Part shown: piece by piece, positions 24,900 to 33,546 of the stretch
Numbering within the stretch: position 1 is the first letter of the stretch
How the letters are laid out: each line of letters opens with the position of its first letter
NCBI RefSeq assembly: GCF_900114785.1
Contig: NZ_FOUG01000015.1
Coordinates: 88,918-152,917 of the forward strand
DNA from: Variovorax sp. OV329
Lineage (GTDB): Bacteria; Pseudomonadota; Gammaproteobacteria; Burkholderiales; Burkholderiaceae_C
Direction of reading: 5' to 3'
DNA: 64,000 nt
The notes under the pieces: generated by a model
What the model was told of the DNA's origin: nothing
What the model saw: the letters and a program-made list of their open reading frames with translations, nothing else
Databases searched by the model: none
Position numbers and translations under genes: made by a program

Positions 24900-25798
24900 G
24901 ACGTGCCTCCCGAGCGCTTGCGCTGCCACCCTTGCAGTCCGTTGATGACCAGCAGCATCACGAAGGAGATGACCAGCATCACCAGCGCCACCGCGGTCGC
25001 GCCGGCAAAGTCGTACTGCTCCAGCTTGCCGATGATGATCAGCGGCGTGATCTCCGAGATCATGGGCATGTTGCCGGCGATGAAGATCACCGAGCCGTAC
25101 TCACCGATGGCACGTGCGAAGGCCATGGCGAAGCCGGTCATCAGCGCCGGCATGATCGCGGGAAGGATCACGCGCCAGAAGGTCTGAAGCCGGGTGGCAC
25201 CCAGCGAGGTCGCGGCCTCTTCCAGTTCCTTCTCGGTGTCTTCCAGCACCGGCTGCACCGTGCGCACCACGAAGGGCAGCCCGATGAAGATGAGCGCGAT
25301 CACCACGCCGGCCGGCGTGAAGGCCAGCTTGATGCCGTGCGGCTCCAGGTACTGGCCGATCCAGCCATTGCCGGCCAGCAGCGCCGTGAGCGAAATGCCC
25401 GCCACCGCGGTGGGCAACGCGAAGGGCAGGTCCACCAGCGCGTCGATGATGCGCTTGCCGGGAAACTGGTAGCGCACCAGCACCCACGCCACCAGCAGGC
25501 CGCCGAAGAGGTTGACCAGCGCCGCCAGGAAGGAGGCGCCGAAGGTCAGGCGGTAGGAGGCCAGCACGCGCGGCGAGCTGACGGCCGTCCAGAAATGGTC
25601 CCAGCTCAGCGTGAAGGTCTTGAAGACCAGCGCCGACAGCGGAATCAAAACGATCAGGCACAGGTAGAACAGCGCGTAGCCCAGCGTCAGGTTGAAGCCG
25701 GGCAGCACCCGCTTGGCCTTGCCGCTGCGGGGGCCCTTGCCACGCGAAACCGGCGCTGCCGGTTTGGATGGCAGCGCCGGGGAAATCGAAGCGCTCAT
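24896..25798 (-). CDS. cysT: Sulfate ABC transporter permease CysT (CysU)
   Basis: This 300-aa permease subunit has a short basic N-terminus, six transmembrane helices and an EAA loop (SLGATRLQTFWRVILPAIMP, near 205). It pairs with CysW to form the sulfate channel. The gene starts 7 bp downstream of the sulfate-binding protein gene and overlaps cysW at its 3' end. Confidence 0.94.
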   Translation of the reverse strand: MSASISPALPSKPAAPVSRGKGPRSGKAKRVLPGFNLTLGYALFYLCLIVLIPLSALVFKTFTLSWDHFWTAVSSPRVLASYRLTFGASFLAALVNLFGGLLVAWVLVRYQFPGKRIIDALVDLPFALPTAVAGISLTALLAGNGWIGQYLEPHGIKLAFTPAGVVIALIFIGLPFVVRTVQPVLEDTEKELEEAATSLGATRLQTFWRVILPAIMPALMTGFAMAFARAIGEYGSVIFIAGNMPMISEITPLIIIGKLEQYDFAGATAVALVMLVISFVMLLVINGLQGWQRKRSGGTS

Positions 25799-25805
25799 GG
25801 CCTGC

Positions 25806-26819
25806 CTACTTGGCGCCCGGGGTGTAGATCTTGTCGAACTGGCCGCCGTCGTTGAAGTGCACCTTCTGCGCTTCGCTCAGGCTGCCGAACAGTTCCTGCA
25901 CGGTGAACAGCTGCACCGGCTTGAAGGTGTCGGCGTGCTTCTTCAGGATGGCCTGCGAGCGCGGACGCAGCGCGTGCTTGGCGGCGATCTCCTGGCCTTC
26001 GTCCGAATACAGGTAGTCGAGGTAGGCCTTGGCCAGCTCGCCGGTGCCCTTCTTGGCCGTGGTGCGCTCGACCACCGCCACCGGGTTCTCGGCCACGATG
26101 CTGATCGACGGATACACGGAGTCCACCTTGCCGGCGCCGAACTCGCGATCGATGGAGACCACTTCGGATTCGAAGGTGATCAGCACGTCGCCGATGTTGC
26201 GCTGCAGGAAGGCGGTGGTGGCATCGCGGCCGCCGCGTGCCAGCACCGGCACGTTCTTGAACAGCTTGCCGACGAACTCGGCGGCCTGGGCGTCGCTGCC
26301 GCCCTTCTTCTTCACGTAGCCCCAGGCAGCCAGGTAGGCGTAGCGGCCATTGCCGCCGGTCTTGGGGTTGACGACCACGACCTGCACGCCGGGCTTGATC
26401 AGGTCGTCCCAGTCCTTGATGGCCTTGGGGTTGCCGTTGCGCACCAGGAACAGCATGGTCGAGGTGGTGGGCGCCGCGTTGTCGGGGAATTTCTTGGCCC
26501 AGTCCTTGGCGACCACGCCCTTGTCGGCCAGGAACTCGATGTCGGTGCTGGTGTTCATGGTCACCACGTCGGCCTCCAGGCCATCGGCCACCGAACGCGC
26601 CTGCGCGCTGGAGCCGGCGTGCGACTGGTCGATCTTGACGTCCTTGCCGGTGGTCTTCTTGTAGTGGGCGACGAAGGCGGCGTTGTAGTCCTTGTAGAAC
26701 TCACGGGCCACGTCGTAGGACACGTTCAGCAGGCTGTTCCCTTGTTGCGCGAAGGCAGGCGCCACGGCGGCGGAGGCCAGGGCAAGAGCGGCGAGGATTT
26801 TTATGGTTCTGGTGGTCAT
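25806..26819 (-). CDS. sbp: Periplasmic sulfate-binding protein
   Basis: This 337-aa binding protein has a Sec signal (ILAALALASAAVAPAFAQ) and the sulfate-binding family motifs LLNVSYDVAREFYKDYN, the Ser-rich SHAGSSAQAR, and DVVTMNTSTDI. It delivers sulfate or thiosulfate to CysTWA. The ATG 26819 overlaps the stop of the upstream hydrolase gene. A paralogue is encoded at 38250-39275. Confidence 0.94.
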   Translation of the reverse strand: MTTRTIKILAALALASAAVAPAFAQQGNSLLNVSYDVAREFYKDYNAAFVAHYKKTTGKDVKIDQSHAGSSAQARSVADGLEADVVTMNTSTDIEFLADKGVVAKDWAKKFPDNAAPTTSTMLFLVRNGNPKAIKDWDDLIKPGVQVVVVNPKTGGNGRYAYLAAWGYVKKKGGSDAQAAEFVGKLFKNVPVLARGGRDATTAFLQRNIGDVLITFESEVVSIDREFGAGKVDSVYPSISIVAENPVAVVERTTAKKGTGELAKAYLDYLYSDEGQEIAAKHALRPRSQAILKKHADTFKPVQLFTVQELFGSLSEAQKVHFNDGGQFDKIYTPGAK

Positions 26820-27409
26820 GGTTGAGCCAATCGTTCTGCTGTGAAACTGGAATCTGGTGGTTGCGCGGCGGCAGGCACGTCGCCGTCGGTGAGGGACTGG
26901 AACAGCGCCCGGCCCAGTGGCCAGGGACCGTGTCCCGATGCGTGGTCGATGTGCCCCGCATTCTGCATACGGACGAATTCGCTGCCCCAGGCGCGGGCAT
27001 AGGCGCCGGCGAGGCGCACCGGGCAATGGGGATCGTTGCTGCTGGCCACCATCACGCTGCGGTAGGGCAGCGGATCGTGCGGCACGGGAGCGAAGCTGGA
27101 GATCTGGGCGCGGCGCTCGGGGTCGCAGGGCGCCACCAGCAGCGCGCCGCGCACGTGCAGGGCCACCCGCATGCTCAGATGCGACACCGCGACGCAACCC
27201 AGGCCGTGCGCTACCAGCAGCACGGGGTCCTTCGCCGCCAGCACCTGGGCTTCCAGCGCGGCCAGCCACACGTCGCGGTGGGGGGTGCTTTCGTCCGGCG
27301 GGGTGAACCACTGGCCGTCCTGCCCCTCGGCCGCCCACAGGCGCTGCCAGTGGCCGGCGTCTGCGGCGCCATGCCAGTCGGGCACGAAGATGGTGTGGAA
27401 ACGGCTCAC
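26816..27409 (-). CDS. RBBP9/YdeN-type alpha/beta hydrolase with altered nucleophile
   Basis: This roughly 197-aa protein begins FHTIFVPDWHGAADAGHWQ, the N-terminal signature of the small RBBP9/YdeN serine hydrolases, and ends with the family motif NAGHIDHASGHGPWPLG. The nucleophile elbow, normally GHSLG, reads AHGLG: Ser is replaced by Gly (GGC). The Asp (SSNDPHCP) and His are kept, so the protein may bind rather than cleave its ligand. GTG 27409 is the likely start; longer frames would begin inside the palindrome upstream. Its stop overlaps the sbp start, which puts it at the head of the sulfate operon. Confidence 0.72.
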   Translation of the reverse strand: MSRFHTIFVPDWHGAADAGHWQRLWAAEGQDGQWFTPPDESTPHRDVWLAALEAQVLAAKDPVLLVAHGLGCVAVSHLSMRVALHVRGALLVAPCDPERRAQISSFAPVPHDPLPYRSVMVASSNDPHCPVRLAGAYARAWGSEFVRMQNAGHIDHASGHGPWPLGRALFQSLTDGDVPAAAQPPDSSFTAERLAQP

Positions 27410-27454
27410 GAGGCTCTGGAAGTGGTCGGAGCCTGCGATTGTGCGAAGCCTGCC

Positions 27455-27490
27455 TCGGATAACAAACAAATATCTATTTGTTTGAATATA
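27455..27490 (-). promoter_or_regulatory. 22-bp palindrome before the sulfate transport operon
   Basis: CAAACAAATA-TC-TATTTGTTTG is a perfect inverted repeat (27463-27484) with ten-base arms, flanked by CGGATAA on one side and an A/T-rich AATATAG on the other. It lies about 55 bp before the likely GTG of the hydrolase-sbp-cysTWA-dsbB unit. The position and A/T content in a GC-rich genome fit an operator or activator site. Its AACAAATA core is shared with the site before metN and loosely with those before cysI and cysH. A CysB-type regulator is the obvious candidate, by inference. Confidence 0.7.
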
Positions 27491-27554
27491 GGGAAATTGG
27501 CATAAAGAGAATTCCGAAGAGATCTAAGGCGGAGCGGACCGCCGCCGCGGCCGC

Positions 27555-29126
27555 CTAGAGCAGTTCTTCGTCGATCACCGCAGACAGCACCGACAGCCGC
27601 ATCCGCCGGCCCCAGTTCAGCGAAGGCTCGGTGGCGTGCACCACCTGGCGGTCGCCGTCCCGCGCCACCCACTGCAGGCGCGTGCGGCCGGCGCCCCCGG
27701 CGCGCAGCTGGTAGCTACGCGGCAGCCGTTGCGCATGCAGCAGCGCCGAGGCCTGGGCCGCCAGTACGGGGCTGTCGATGATCAGCGCCATCTCCGTGTT
27801 CGAGTGGGCCGAGCGCCGGTCCATGTTCATCGAGCCGATGGACAGCCAGCGCCCGTCCACCACCGCCACCTTCGCATGCAGCCTGCCCAGTGAAGGGCCG
27901 CGGTCCTCCGATTCATGGACGGCAGCGTCGGGCGGCATCAGCTCGTACAGGTTCACGCCCATGTCCAGCAACGCCACGCGGTAGCGCGCATAGCCGAAGT
28001 GGGCCAGCGGCTCGTCGGTGGTGCCCAATGAATTCGTGACCACCGACACGCGCACCCGCGCGGCTGCATTTCGCATGGCCAGCAAGCCGCGCTCGCCGGG
28101 CACGAAGTACGGCGAGGCAACGAAGATCTCGCTGGATGCCGACTGCAGGAAGTCGAGATTCGCCTGCATCACGGCGCCGTCTTCCATCGCGACGCCCGTC
28201 ACCTTGTCCGGCGAGTCCGCCACAACGCGCACCGGGGCCAGCGCCATCTCGACGCGGCCCAGCCGCAACTGCGCGCCAAGCGGAAGCTGGCCGAGGTCGT
28301 CCAGGTCGCCGGCTGGCAGCGGCGCCGCCATCGCCTGTGCCTGCACGCGCCGGTCGAAGGCCAGGCGCGCGGGCTCGCCCTGCGCCTCGGGTGCCGCCAA
28401 GCTTTGGACGGGGTAGGCCTGCTCGCTGTTCCAGTAGCTGTCGAACACCGCCGACATGCGCGCCACCACCGGGCCGGCCGAGAGCAGGTCCAGGTCGATG
28501 AAGTTGGCCGGTTCGCTGCGCTCGAAATAGGCATCGGCCACGTTGCGGCCGCCGCTGACTGCGAAGGCGTTGTCCGCCACCAGCAGCTTGTTGTGCATGC
28601 GGCGGTTGATGCGCGAGAACTCATGCAGCGACAGCAGGGTGCGCGCTGCCACGCCGCCATCGCGCACCGGCAGGGGGTTGAACAGGCGCACTTCCACATT
28701 GGGCTGTTCCGCCAGGCCGGCCAGCAGCGCGTCTTCGCCGCCGGCGTAGAGGTCATCCACCAGCAGGCGCACGCGCACGCCACGTGCACCGGCGTCACGC
28801 AGCTCGCGCAGGAACTGGCGGCCCGAGCTGTCGTCGGCGATCTGGTAGTACTGCGCGTCGACGCTCCGGCTGGCCATGCGGACCAGCGCGATGCGCGCCT
28901 CCAGCGCGTGGTCGCCGGCCGGCAGCAGGCGCAGGCCGGAGCGCGCCGTGCCGCCCTCTTCCACCGGGCCCAGCGAGGCGGCGGCGACCGTGGCCAGCGT
29001 CGTGTCGTCCGTGTCGGCAAAGGCCTGGGAGTGCGCGCGTTCCACCCCTTGCGGCAAGCCGGCGCAGCCTGCCAGCACGGCGAGCAGCATCGGCAGGAGC
29101 CAGCGGCAAAAGGCAAGGGATTCCAT
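27555..29126 (-). CDS. Phospholipase D family protein (ClsC-like)
   Basis: The 523-aa product is a lipoprotein (LLPMLLAVLAGCAG, Cys near residue 21) with two HKD motifs: HNKLLVADNAFAVSGGRN (about 175) and HAKVAVVDGRWLSIGSMNMD (about 415). Two HKD motifs define phospholipase D and cardiolipin synthase enzymes; ClsC-type synthases join phospholipids at the membrane. Length fits this family. The gene is divergent from the CRP-like regulator gene. Confidence 0.87.
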   Translation of the reverse strand: MESLAFCRWLLPMLLAVLAGCAGLPQGVERAHSQAFADTDDTTLATVAAASLGPVEEGGTARSGLRLLPAGDHALEARIALVRMASRSVDAQYYQIADDSSGRQFLRELRDAGARGVRVRLLVDDLYAGGEDALLAGLAEQPNVEVRLFNPLPVRDGGVAARTLLSLHEFSRINRRMHNKLLVADNAFAVSGGRNVADAYFERSEPANFIDLDLLSAGPVVARMSAVFDSYWNSEQAYPVQSLAAPEAQGEPARLAFDRRVQAQAMAAPLPAGDLDDLGQLPLGAQLRLGRVEMALAPVRVVADSPDKVTGVAMEDGAVMQANLDFLQSASSEIFVASPYFVPGERGLLAMRNAAARVRVSVVTNSLGTTDEPLAHFGYARYRVALLDMGVNLYELMPPDAAVHESEDRGPSLGRLHAKVAVVDGRWLSIGSMNMDRRSAHSNTEMALIIDSPVLAAQASALLHAQRLPRSYQLRAGGAGRTRLQWVARDGDRQVVHATEPSLNWGRRMRLSVLSAVIDEELL

Positions 29127-29230
29127 GCACGGAATCTAGGCATTCGCGAGCTGACCCACGAGTCAGCAATGCGCCAGGAGCGAGTGAAATAGTTCACACT
29201 CGACATGCAACCCACCCCGGTTTTCCCCCC

Positions 29231-29878
29231 ATGAACGCCGCCGACGAACAGGACGACTCCAGCCAGTTGCCGCAGGCGCTCTTCGATGCCGTGGCCCGGC
29301 GCGGGCAGTCGCGCAGCTTCCCGGCCCATGCGATCCTCATCAACGAGGGCGACAGCACGGATTCGCTCTACATCGTGCTAAGCGGCCGGGTGAAGGCCTA
29401 TGCCAGCTCGGAGGACGGCCGCGAGGTGGTGCTGACCGAGTACGGCCCCGGCGAATACTTCGGCGAGCTGTCGCTGGACGGCGCGCGGCGTTCCGCCTCG
29501 GTGAAAGCGCTGGAGCCCTGCGTGTGCCGCGTTGTGCAGGGCCCGGAGCTGCACGACTTCCTGGCCGAGCACCCGGCCTTCGCCATGCACCTCACGCACA
29601 AGCTGACCCGCATGGTGCGCCGCCTCACGGAGCAGGTGCGCAGCCTCGCGCTGCAGGACGTCTACAGCCGTGTCGTCCGGCTGCTGCACGAGAGCTCCGA
29701 CCCCGTGGGCGACGAGCGCGTGGTGCGCCGCAAGCTCACGCAGCAGGACATTGCCGACCGCGTAGGCTCATCGCGGGAGATGGTGAACCGCGTGATGCGC
29801 GAGCTGAGCGCCGGCGGCTACGTGGTGCAGCGCGAAGGGCGCATCGTGGTGCTGCGCAAGCCACCGTCCTCCTGGTAG
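29231..29878 (+). CDS. CRP/FNR family transcription regulator
   Basis: This 215-aa protein has a cyclic-nucleotide-binding-like domain (about 20-140, with GEYFGELSLDGARRSASV, close to the CRP phosphate-binding cassette) and a C-terminal winged helix with the recognition segment QQDIADRVGSSREMVNRVM (about 170-190). The N-terminal cysteines of FNR are absent, which fits a CRP-like rather than oxygen-sensing protein. It is convergent with a LysR gene 9 bp away. Its targets cannot be told from the sequence. Confidence 0.9.
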   Translation: MNAADEQDDSSQLPQALFDAVARRGQSRSFPAHAILINEGDSTDSLYIVLSGRVKAYASSEDGREVVLTEYGPGEYFGELSLDGARRSASVKALEPCVCRVVQGPELHDFLAEHPAFAMHLTHKLTRMVRRLTEQVRSLALQDVYSRVVRLLHESSDPVGDERVVRRKLTQQDIADRVGSSREMVNRVMRELSAGGYVVQREGRIVVLRKPPSSW

Positions 29879-29887
29879 CGCGAGGGT

Positions 29888-30808
29888 TCAGATCGCGTAG
29901 TCGTGCGGCTCCACGCCGGTCATGTTCTCCGCCAGGAAGTCGATGAGCTTTCGCACTGCGGGCACCAGCGCGCGCCGTTGCGGAAACACCGCATGGCAAA
30001 TGCCCGGCCGCGGCCCCCAGCCCGGCAGCACCTCGACGAGCAGGCCGTTGCGGATGTGTTCGCGGCACATGTAGTCGGGCAACACGCCGGCGCCGGTGCC
30101 CGCCAGCACGGCGAACTGCAGCGTGGCCAGGTCGTCCGCCAGGTACCGAGGTGCGTGGTGCCACAGGTGCTCGGCTCCGTCCGGCCCCTCCAGCCGCATG
30201 CTCACGCGGCCGTCGCCCGCTGCGGACATTGCGACCGTGTCCAGCTTGTCCAGGTCCAAGGGCGTCTTCACTGGACCCTGGCGCCGCAGCAGTTCGGGGC
30301 TGGCCACCAGCAGCCCGCCGCTCTCGCCGAAATTCTTGGCCACCAGCGTGGCGCTGTCCTCGATGGTGGGCCGCACGCGCAGGGCGATGTCCACGCCCTC
30401 CTCCACCGGGTCCACCGGCCGGTTGAGCACCATCATCTCCACCCGCACGGCCGGATAGCGCTGCATGAAGCGCGGCAGCAGGGGCCCGAGGCTGCTTTGC
30501 GCCAGGGTCACCGGGCAACTGATGCGGATGGTGCCGCGCGGCTCGGTCTGTACCTGCGCCACCGCCTCGGCGGCCGCCTGCGCCGCGTCCCGCATCGCCA
30601 GGCAGTGGCGCAGGTAAAGCTCGCCGGCCGGCGTCAGCGAGAGGCTGCGGGTGCTCCGCTGCAGCAGCTGCACGCCCAGCTGCCCCTCCAGGTCGGCCAC
30701 TCGCCGCGACAGCCGCGACTTCGGGATGCCCAGGGCGCGCCCGGCGGCGGCGAAGCCGCCCCGCTCCGCCACCTCGGCGAAATAGACCATGTCGTTGAGA
30801 TCCTGCAT
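29888..30808 (-). CDS. LysR family transcription regulator
   Basis: This 306-aa regulator has an N-terminal LysR helix-turn-helix (GGFAAAGRALGIPKSRLSRRV, about residues 17-37) and a ligand-binding domain of normal length. It is divergent from the azoreductase gene with 137 bp between, the usual arrangement for a LysR protein that controls its neighbour. The N-terminus is unlike CysB, so it is not the sulfur regulator. Confidence 0.92.
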   Translation of the reverse strand: MQDLNDMVYFAEVAERGGFAAAGRALGIPKSRLSRRVADLEGQLGVQLLQRSTRSLSLTPAGELYLRHCLAMRDAAQAAAEAVAQVQTEPRGTIRISCPVTLAQSSLGPLLPRFMQRYPAVRVEMMVLNRPVDPVEEGVDIALRVRPTIEDSATLVAKNFGESGGLLVASPELLRRQGPVKTPLDLDKLDTVAMSAAGDGRVSMRLEGPDGAEHLWHHAPRYLADDLATLQFAVLAGTGAGVLPDYMCREHIRNGLLVEVLPGWGPRPGICHAVFPQRRALVPAVRKLIDFLAENMTGVEPHDYAI

Positions 30809-30843
30809 GTCGTCGGCCCTCTCGTTCTATTTTTGGAACAATC

Positions 30844-30864
30844 TAAGTCATTTTTGCCGACTTA
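30844..30864. promoter_or_regulatory. Probable LysR operator between lysR and azoR
   Basis: TAAGTC-N9-GACTTA is an inverted repeat with perfect six-base arms in the A/T-rich gap between the two divergent genes. The geometry is like LysR boxes (T-N11-A class). It probably binds the LysR protein encoded next to it and regulates azoR, its own gene, or both. Confidence 0.55.
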
Positions 30865-30945
30865 TCAATCAATCGACTCACAAATAGACTTCATACCCAT
30901 GCCGGCACACCGCCGGCGCCAACTGACACAGAAAGAGAGCAAGTC

Positions 30946-31593
30946 ATGAAGCTGCTGCAAGTCGATTCGAGCGTTCTGGGCGCCAATTCCGTTTCGCGCC
31001 GACTCACCGCCAACGCGGTGGCTGACTGGGTTGCCACGCATCCCGGCACCGAAGTGGACTACCTGGACCTGGCCACCGACGCACCCGGCCACTTCGACGC
31101 CGACGTGCTGGGCGTCCGCCTGCCCGAAGGCACGGTGCTGAGCGATGCCCAGAAGCGCGAGAAGGAAACCACCGAAAAGCTGATCAGCCAATTCCTGGCC
31201 GCCGACGTGGTGGTGGTGGGTGCGCCGCTGTACAACTTCTCCGTGCCGAGCCAGCTCAAGGCCTGGATCGACCGCCTGGCCCAGCCCGGCCGCACCTTCC
31301 AGTACACCGAGAAGGGCCCGGTCGGCCTGGCCACCGGCAAGACGGTGATCGTGGTCTCCACGCGTGGCGGCATCTACTCCACCACCGACGCCGGCCAGGC
31401 GGCCGAGCACCAGGAGAGCTACCTGAAGGTGGTGTTCGGTTTCTTCGGCATCACCGACGTGCGCTTCGTGCGTGCCGAAGGCCTGGCGATGGGCGAGCAG
31501 GTGAAGGCCCAGGCCCTGGAGTCGGCCGCTGGCGACATCCGCCGCGCCGCGGCCGAGGCAGCCAACCAGGCCCAAGCCGCAGCCGCCGCCTGA
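30946..31593 (+). CDS. azoR: FMN-dependent NADH-azoreductase
   Basis: The 215-aa flavodoxin-fold protein matches AzoR: KLLQVDSSVLGANSVSRRLT at the N-terminus binds FMN phosphate, followed by APLYNFSVPSQLKAWIDR (about 97-115) and STRGGIYS near 140. It reduces quinones and azo compounds with NADH. The divergent LysR gene probably controls it. A strong terminator follows. Confidence 0.92.
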   Translation: MKLLQVDSSVLGANSVSRRLTANAVADWVATHPGTEVDYLDLATDAPGHFDADVLGVRLPEGTVLSDAQKREKETTEKLISQFLAADVVVVGAPLYNFSVPSQLKAWIDRLAQPGRTFQYTEKGPVGLATGKTVIVVSTRGGIYSTTDAGQAAEHQESYLKVVFGFFGITDVRFVRAEGLAMGEQVKAQALESAAGDIRRAAAEAANQAQAAAAA

Positions 31594-31619
31594 TCAGCTC
31601 GCGCTGAAAGCCGGAAGAC

Positions 31620-31651
31620 AGAGCCGGGTCCCGCAAGGGCCCGGCTCTTTT
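31620..31651. terminator. Rho-independent terminator after azoR
   Basis: The hairpin has a nine-base stem AGAGCCGGG/CCCGGCTCT extended inward by CCC/GGG, a GCAA tetraloop, and a run of T on the plus strand. It can end azoR transcription; read on the minus strand it lies just after the stop of the FMN reductase gene and may serve that gene as well. Confidence 0.85.
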
Positions 31652-31664
31652 CATTGGCGAGGTC

Positions 31665-32216
31665 TTACTTGCCGTGCGCCTTCACCCAGGCCACGTACTT
31701 CTCGATCCAGCCCTTGACGAACTCGCGGCTGGCTTCGCCCACGTGGCCCTTGTCGTCGAACAGGCCTTCCTTGTTCTGGATGAAGGCCTCGGGCTGGCCC
31801 AGGGTGGGCATGTCCAGGTAGGCCAGCACGTTGCGCAGGTGCTGCTGCGCCAGCGCCGTGCCGATGGGGCCGACCGAGACACCGATCACCCCCGCAGGCT
31901 TGCCGGCCCAGGCGCTCTGGCCGTAGGGGCGCGAGGCGTTGTCGATGGCGTTCTTCAGCACGCCGGGAATCGAGCGGTTGTACTCGGCCGTGACGAAGAG
32001 CACGCCGTCCGCGGCGGAGATCTCGTTCTTCAGGCGGCGCACCTCGGGGGCCTGGTTGCCGTCCTGGTCCTGGTTGTAGTGCGGCAGGTCGTCGATGCGC
32101 ACGTGCTCGAAGGTGACGCCCGAGGGCGCCAGGTTGGCCAGCGCCAGGGCCAGCTTGCGGTTGAGCGAATCCTTGCGCAGGCTGCCGACGACGACGGCGA
32201 TTTTCAGTTGGCTCAT
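31665..32216 (-). CDS. NADPH-dependent FMN reductase
   Basis: This 183-aa flavodoxin-like reductase has the family's phosphate-binding start VVGSLRKDSLNRKLA (about 10-25) and the motif FVTAEYNRSIPGVLKNAIDN (about 75-95). It reduces FMN or quinones with NADPH. Closest in style to the YieF/ChrR group. ATG 32216 is chosen with GGAGA about ten bases upstream. It lies 79 bp after the acetyltransferase gene on the same strand and before the shared terminator. Confidence 0.88.
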   Translation of the reverse strand: MSQLKIAVVVGSLRKDSLNRKLALALANLAPSGVTFEHVRIDDLPHYNQDQDGNQAPEVRRLKNEISAADGVLFVTAEYNRSIPGVLKNAIDNASRPYGQSAWAGKPAGVIGVSVGPIGTALAQQHLRNVLAYLDMPTLGQPEAFIQNKEGLFDDKGHVGEASREFVKGWIEKYVAWVKAHGK

Positions 32217-32295
32217 CGATGAATCTCCACGGTTGCTTGGGTTGACGTGAGCGGCGCCGCGGAGGTGCCGCGGGCCGATGGAATGCGGCCTGCCC

Positions 32296-33204
32296 TCAAG
32301 GCACCGGCCGCGCGTTCTGCAGGCTCGCCTGGGTGACGCTGGCGCCCGGCGGCACGTCGGCGGTGATCCACACATTGCCGCCGATGGTCGCGCCGCGGCC
32401 GATGGTCACGCGGCCCAGGATGGTGGCGCCCGCGTAAATCACCACGTCATCTTCCACCACCGGATGGCGTGGCAGCCCCTTCTGAAGATTGCCTTCCTGA
32501 TCGGTCGGAAAGCGCTTGGCGCCCAGCGTCACCGCCTGGTACAGGCGCACCCGCTTGCCGATGACAGCGGTCTCGCCGATCACCACGCCGGTGCCGTGGT
32601 CCATGAAGAAGCCCGCGTCGATGCTCGCGCCGGGGTGGATGTCGATGCCGGTCTGGCTGTGCGCCAGTTCGGCCACGATGCGCGACAGAAGCGGCAGCCC
32701 CAGTGCATACAGCTGGTGCGCGATGCGGTGATGGATGAGCGCCAGCACGCCCGGATAGCACAGCAGCACCTCGTCCACGCTGCGCGCCGCCGGGTCGCCG
32801 GTGAAGGCGGCAAGCACGTCGCTGTCGAGCAGGCGGCGGATGGCGGGCAGCTCGGCCGCGAAGGTGCGGATCGCCTCCGATGCCTTCCCCTCCAGCTCTT
32901 CCGCCGGCGCGCCGGTGTGCCGCGCCATGTAGGAAAGCTCCAGCCGGGCCTGCGCCTCCAGCGTGTGCAGCGCCGAGATCAACGTGTGGCCGACGTAGAA
33001 ATCCTCGCTCTCGTGGCGCAGGTCCACCGGCCCCAGGCGCATCGGGAAGAGCGCGCCCTTGAGCTGCTCGATCGCCTGCGCCAGCGCCTCGCGCGAGGGC
33101 AGCTCGCGCCCGCCGGGGTCCCGCGCGCGCTTTTGCGAGTCGCGCCACTCGCTGCGCACCTGGCGCAGTGCCGACACGATTTCGCCCACTTCGAATTGCG
33201 ACAT
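32296..33204 (-). CDS. epsC: Serine O-acetyltransferase (EpsC type)
   Basis: The 302-aa product has the left-handed beta-helix hexapeptide repeats of serine acetyltransferases in its C-terminal half (IDIHPGASIDAGFFMDHGTG, then IGKRVRLYQAVTLGAKRF). It acetylates serine to O-acetylserine, the acceptor for sulfide in cysteine synthesis and an inducer signal in CysB systems. A longer N-terminal helical domain places it in the EpsC branch rather than classic CysE. ATG 33204 has GGAGAG eight bases upstream. It lies about 90 bp after ssuF on the same strand. Confidence 0.85.
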   Translation of the reverse strand: MSQFEVGEIVSALRQVRSEWRDSQKRARDPGGRELPSREALAQAIEQLKGALFPMRLGPVDLRHESEDFYVGHTLISALHTLEAQARLELSYMARHTGAPAEELEGKASEAIRTFAAELPAIRRLLDSDVLAAFTGDPAARSVDEVLLCYPGVLALIHHRIAHQLYALGLPLLSRIVAELAHSQTGIDIHPGASIDAGFFMDHGTGVVIGETAVIGKRVRLYQAVTLGAKRFPTDQEGNLQKGLPRHPVVEDDVVIYAGATILGRVTIGRGATIGGNVWITADVPPGASVTQASLQNARPVP

Positions 33205-33292
33205 CCCATGCTCTCCGGACGCGTCAGGGGCGCCCCGGCGCACATGGTAGGCCGGATTGCAAGGCGGCGTCGCCGGACGAGGAGCGCCGCCC

Positions 33293-33508
33293 TCAGAGCT
33301 TGGCGATCGACACTTCGGTGGACTTGACCAGCGCCACCACCTCGGAGCCGACGCGCAGCTGCAGCTCGTCGACGGAACGCGTGGTGATGACCGAGGTGAC
33401 GGTGCCCCAGGGCGTCTCGACGTCGATCTCGGAGACCACGTCGCCGCGGATGATCTCGCGCACGCGGCCCTTGAACTGGTTGCGGACGTTGATGGCTTGG
33501 ATGGACAT
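33293..33508 (-). CDS. ssuF: Molybdopterin-binding (Mop) protein SsuF
   Basis: This 71-aa protein is a single Mop/TOBE domain (IQAINVRNQFKGRVREIIRG and the closing SEVVALVKSTEVSIAK). Such small proteins bind molybdate or molybdopterin. In Pseudomonas putida the sulfonate operon is ssuEADCBF and the last gene encodes a protein of this type that is needed for sulfonate use. Here it follows ssuB by 38 bp, the same position. Confidence 0.85.
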   Translation of the reverse strand: MSIQAINVRNQFKGRVREIIRGDVVSEIDVETPWGTVTSVITTRSVDELQLRVGSEVVALVKSTEVSIAKL

Positions 33509-33546
33509 GGATGTTCCTTTGCTGATTGCTTGCTTGATTCGGTGAT

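Noticed and set aside
29888..30808. Considered as the CysB regulator of the sulfur genes
   Set aside because: The N-terminal helix-turn-helix is ordinary LysR and unlike CysB, and it is divergently paired with azoR. The second LysR gene (55749-56657) was rejected for the same reason.
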